NCBI GenBank assembly: GCA_900319505.1 | Contig: ONOV01000235.1 | Span: 1-7,307 of the forward strand | DNA: 7,307 nucleotides | Direction: 5' to 3' | Source: an uncultured Erysipelotrichaceae bacterium | GTDB taxonomy: Bacteria; Bacillota_I; Bacilli_A; Erysipelotrichales; Erysipelotrichaceae | Part shown: in pieces, positions 5,203-7,307 of the stretch | How the letters are laid out: the number at the start of each line of letters is the position of its first letter | Numbering within the stretch: the first letter of the stretch is position 1 | Notes under the pieces: model-generated | What the model was told of the DNA's origin: nothing | What the model saw: only the letters and a program-made list of their open reading frames with translations | The model's database searches: none | Made by a program: the position numbers and the translations under genes

Positions 5203-5919
5203 CTACTTTTCCGCGCGTTCGATCGCTTCTGTCTGATCCAGGGAAAGATCCATTCTTTCATACTTTTCATCTTCCGGCTGTATCATCTCAAACCCTTTGC
5301 AGTAAGAAAGAGAAAGTTTCGCCGCTTTGACTTTCAGATCCAGAACATGGCCGCCTTTGTGGTGATCCTCCGAAAGAAAGTGCAGATGCCAGCCGGGACA
5401 GTTGAGATGATTCATGAAGGCTGGCATATAGATGCCTGCAGCTGTGCCTGCAATGTTCTTTTCTGTCCATTCCTTCTGGTTCTCATTCAGCCAATCCGCT
5501 AACGGAATGTCCTTACCTGAAGGTACAGGTCTGCCGCTGCGATACTGTACAAGATCAAACATGCCTTCCATCCGGATCACTGCCATATGGTTATGGTGTG
5601 CCTGAATGGCTTCATCAAGCTTCCTTCTGGCGTCCTCCATATTCTCAGCACTGAAAGACACTGTTTCATCCGGATGAAAGAACGTCACCACCCCAAAAGG
5701 AATGCCCTGATCTTCTCTGGCTTCAATCACTCTGCCGTCATATAGAGCCTGATACACATGCCCATCCAGCAGGATCATCTCTCCATCCGACTGCACAAAT
5801 GTACCCAGGCCTGTATCTCCATGCTCTTTCAGCTCTTTCACTGCAATGACCTCTTTGTAATAACCCTGCAGCAGAGCCTGCAGGGAAGATACCTGAAACA
5901 GATTATTCTTCATCTTCAT
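5203..5919 (-). CDS. alsD: Alpha-acetolactate decarboxylase
   Basis: This cytoplasmic zinc enzyme converts 2-acetolactate to acetoin and CO2, the step after acetolactate synthase in the acetoin/butanediol pathway; it can also drain acetolactate from valine/leucine synthesis. The family pattern is clear over the whole 238 residues, the usual length: NNLFQVSSLQALLQGYY at the start, HGDTGLGTF (33-41), DGEMILLDGHVYQ (45-57), PFGVVTFF, and the metal site GWHLHFLSEDHHKGGHVLD. Zinc ligands are H178, H180 and H191 by family analogy; E47 corresponds to the conserved acid in GEM. Two starts are possible. AGGAG (5927-5923) lies only 3 nt from the ATG at 5919 but 9 nt from the ATG at 5913, so the second (MKNNLFQ) is the likelier start. 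Either overlaps the end of the symporter gene (by 17 or 11 bp), implying an operon. No acetolactate synthase gene is in the window. The name budA is also used for this enzyme. Confidence 0.93.
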   Translation of the reverse strand: MKMKNNLFQVSSLQALLQGYYKEVIAVKELKEHGDTGLGTFVQSDGEMILLDGHVYQALYDGRVIEAREDQGIPFGVVTFFHPDETVSFSAENMEDARRKLDEAIQAHHNHMAVIRMEGMFDLVQYRSGRPVPSGKDIPLADWLNENQKEWTEKNIAGTAAGIYMPAFMNHLNCPGWHLHFLSEDHHKGGHVLDLKVKAAKLSLSYCKGFEMIQPEDEKYERMDLSLDQTEAIERAEK

Positions 5920-7307
5920 CCACTCCTTTCAGATAGCTGCGCGTCAGCCTGACTACAGCCGGCGACAGGGCCAGAATGGCAATCAGGTTGGGGATTGCCA
6001 TCAATGCATTCATACTGTCTGAGAGATTCCAGACAATATCAAGCTTTGTGGTTGCACCGACAACAACAAAGATAACATAGATGGCCTGATAGACTGCCAT
6101 GCCCTTTTCACCGCATAGAAATTCCATACATCTACCGCCATAGAGACTCCACGACAGCAGCGTAGAAAAAGCAAACATGGTAATACATAAAGCAATAACT
6201 ATGGAAGCTGCCCGGCTGCCAAAGGAAGTCGCAAAGGCATTGATTGTCAGATCTGCCGCAGCTGACTTGCCATAGAAGGCATCCGCACAGCCTGAACAAA
6301 GAATCGCAAGTGCGGTCAGCGTGCAGATGACAATCGTATCCGCAAACACTTCAAACACCCCGTACAGACCCTGCTCAACCGGATGTTCCACATCCGCTGC
6401 CGCATGGGCAATCGGGGCTGTACCAAGACCTGCTTCATTGGAGAAAATACCTCTGCCGAAACCGGCCCGCATCGCACTCTGTATGCCTGTCCCGGCAAGA
6501 CCGCCGCCGATCGCCGAAGGATTGAAGGCACCTTTGAAAATTGAAACAAATACCGGTCCAATCTGACTGACATGGCTCAGGATCACCATCAGCGCGGCCA
6601 CAATATAGACAAGTGCCATGATCGGCACAAGCTTTTCCGTTACCGATCCGATCCGCTGCAGTCCGCCGAACAATACAAGAATCGTCAGAATCGCGGCGAT
6701 AATGCCGACCGCCATATAGATCAGCCTCAGCATGCCCGGATCCAGTGAAGGCTGAAAGGAAGTAAAGACAGAACCGATGGACTTGGCAATGGTATTGATC
6801 TGGGTCATACAGCCAGTGCCAAGCGCTGCCACCATGCCGAAGACACAGAAGATCACCGCCAGAAAATGCCACTTCTTCCCGAGCCCATTCTCTATGTAAT
6901 ACATCGGTCCGCCGACAAAATCACCTTTTTTATTCTTCCGGCGGAAATGAACAGCCAGCACAATCTCCGCATACTTAGTACACATGCCGAATAAAGCCGC
7001 AGTCCACATCCAGAAAATCGCGCCCGGTCCGCCGATGGCAATTGCCCCGGCAACCCCGGCAATATTGCCGGTACCGACCGTACCGGCAAGAGCAGTTGTC
7101 AATGCCTGGACCGGACTAAGGGTTCCCTTCTTGGTATTTTCCTTGGGATTGAACAGCTTGCCTACTGTCTTTTTCATGATCCAGCCAAATCGTCTAAACT
7201 GCATGAAGCCAAGCCGCACGGTCAGAAAGATACCGGTGCCAAGCAGCAGCATCAGCATCGGCCTGCCCCATATCACCTGGTCCATGCGGCTGGTAAATTC
7301 CGTAATC
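5903..7307 (-). CDS. Alanine/glycine:cation symporter (AGCS family), 5' end beyond window
   Basis: This is a multi-pass inner-membrane protein of the AGCS family (TC 2.A.25, AgcS/AlsT/DagA type), which imports alanine or glycine with sodium or protons. Family blocks are intact: LLLGTGIFLTVRLGFMQFR near the start, AGTVGTGNIAGVAGAIAIGG (68-87), GGPMYYIENGLG (125-136) and AGFGRGIFSNEAGLGTAPIA (274-293), numbered from the ATG at 7285. About ten or eleven membrane helices are expected. That ATG has no ribosome site before it, and the frame stays open to the window edge (ITEFTSR precedes the M), resembling family N-termini, so the true start lies outside and only a short piece is missing. The C-terminus ends in acidic DEDEE and overlaps the alsD start, so the two are co-transcribed. 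Precise substrate is not determined by the sequence. Confidence 0.93.
   Translation of the reverse strand, partial: ITEFTSRMDQVIWGRPMLMLLLGTGIFLTVRLGFMQFRRFGWIMKKTVGKLFNPKENTKKGTLSPVQALTTALAGTVGTGNIAGVAGAIAIGGPGAIFWMWTAALFGMCTKYAEIVLAVHFRRKNKKGDFVGGPMYYIENGLGKKWHFLAVIFCVFGMVAALGTGCMTQINTIAKSIGSVFTSFQPSLDPGMLRLIYMAVGIIAAILTILVLFGGLQRIGSVTEKLVPIMALVYIVAALMVILSHVSQIGPVFVSIFKGAFNPSAIGGGLAGTGIQSAMRAGFGRGIFSNEAGLGTAPIAHAAADVEHPVEQGLYGVFEVFADTIVICTLTALAILCSGCADAFYGKSAAADLTINAFATSFGSRAASIVIALCITMFAFSTLLSWSLYGGRCMEFLCGEKGMAVYQAIYVIFVVVGATTKLDIVWNLSDSMNALMAIPNLIAILALSPAVVRLTRSYLKGVDEDEE

Noticed and set aside
6435..6872. 145-codon minus-strand frame inside the symporter gene
   Set aside because: Same strand but different frame from a well-conserved membrane protein; cysteine- and arginine-rich frame-shifted translation without family match.
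1..7307. CRISPR array, tRNA, rRNA or phage defence island
   Set aside because: No regularly spaced repeats, cloverleaf or rRNA segments and no defence-type genes were seen on either strand; the only mobile element is the IS.

Overview
The window looks like a chromosomal segment from a low-to-mid GC Bacillota (Firmicutes) bacterium, probably a gut-type anaerobe of the Erysipelotrichia/Clostridia kind. Reasons are the strong GGAGG-type ribosome sites, the intrinsic terminators, an AGCS-family amino-acid symporter, an acetolactate decarboxylase, and an ECF-type vitamin transporter component. The taxonomic call is an inference; no marker gene is present.

Layout from left to right. (1) Positions 1-300 hold no confident gene. 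On the minus strand there is a promoter-like sequence, a near-perfect Shine-Dalgarno and a 41-codon ORF inside nested long-range inverted repeats, possibly a small structured RNA or tiny gene. (2) A TetR-type regulator (356-934, minus) with its own terminator is divergent, across 77 bp, from a radical SAM protein with an N-terminal B12-binding-type domain (1012-2418, plus). (3) The radical SAM gene overlaps tail to tail with a minus-strand pair: a membrane-anchored DUF4430 (transcobalamin C-terminal-like) protein (2892-3335) and, overlapping its end, an ECF transporter S component (2399-2908). The S-component frame is interrupted by a single in-frame TAG at codon 51, so it is probably a recent pseudogene. 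(4) A structurally complete IS1182-family insertion sequence (3409-5196) has near-identical terminal inverted repeats, an apparent 4-bp GTTA target duplication, an intact 495-residue DDE transposase, and a transcription terminator near each end pointing into the element. (5) On the right, a minus-strand pair encodes an alanine/glycine:cation symporter (AgcS/AlsT family, running off the right edge) and an overlapping alpha-acetolactate decarboxylase (AlsD/BudA).

How it fits together. All genes from the right edge to the S component are on the minus strand. Before the IS arrived, symporter, decarboxylase, DUF4430 protein and S component may have been one transcription unit or two closely spaced ones. 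The IS landed 6 bp after the alsD stop codon. Its terminator would cut off read-through toward the DUF4430/S-component pair, and the S component now carries a nonsense codon, which suggests loss of function of this vitamin-uptake-like module. The symporter plus decarboxylase pair plausibly links amino-acid (alanine) import to pyruvate/acetolactate overflow metabolism (acetoin). The radical SAM gene, with a possible cobalamin-binding domain, sits beside a transporter pair with a transcobalamin-like domain. This makes a B12 link attractive but unproven.
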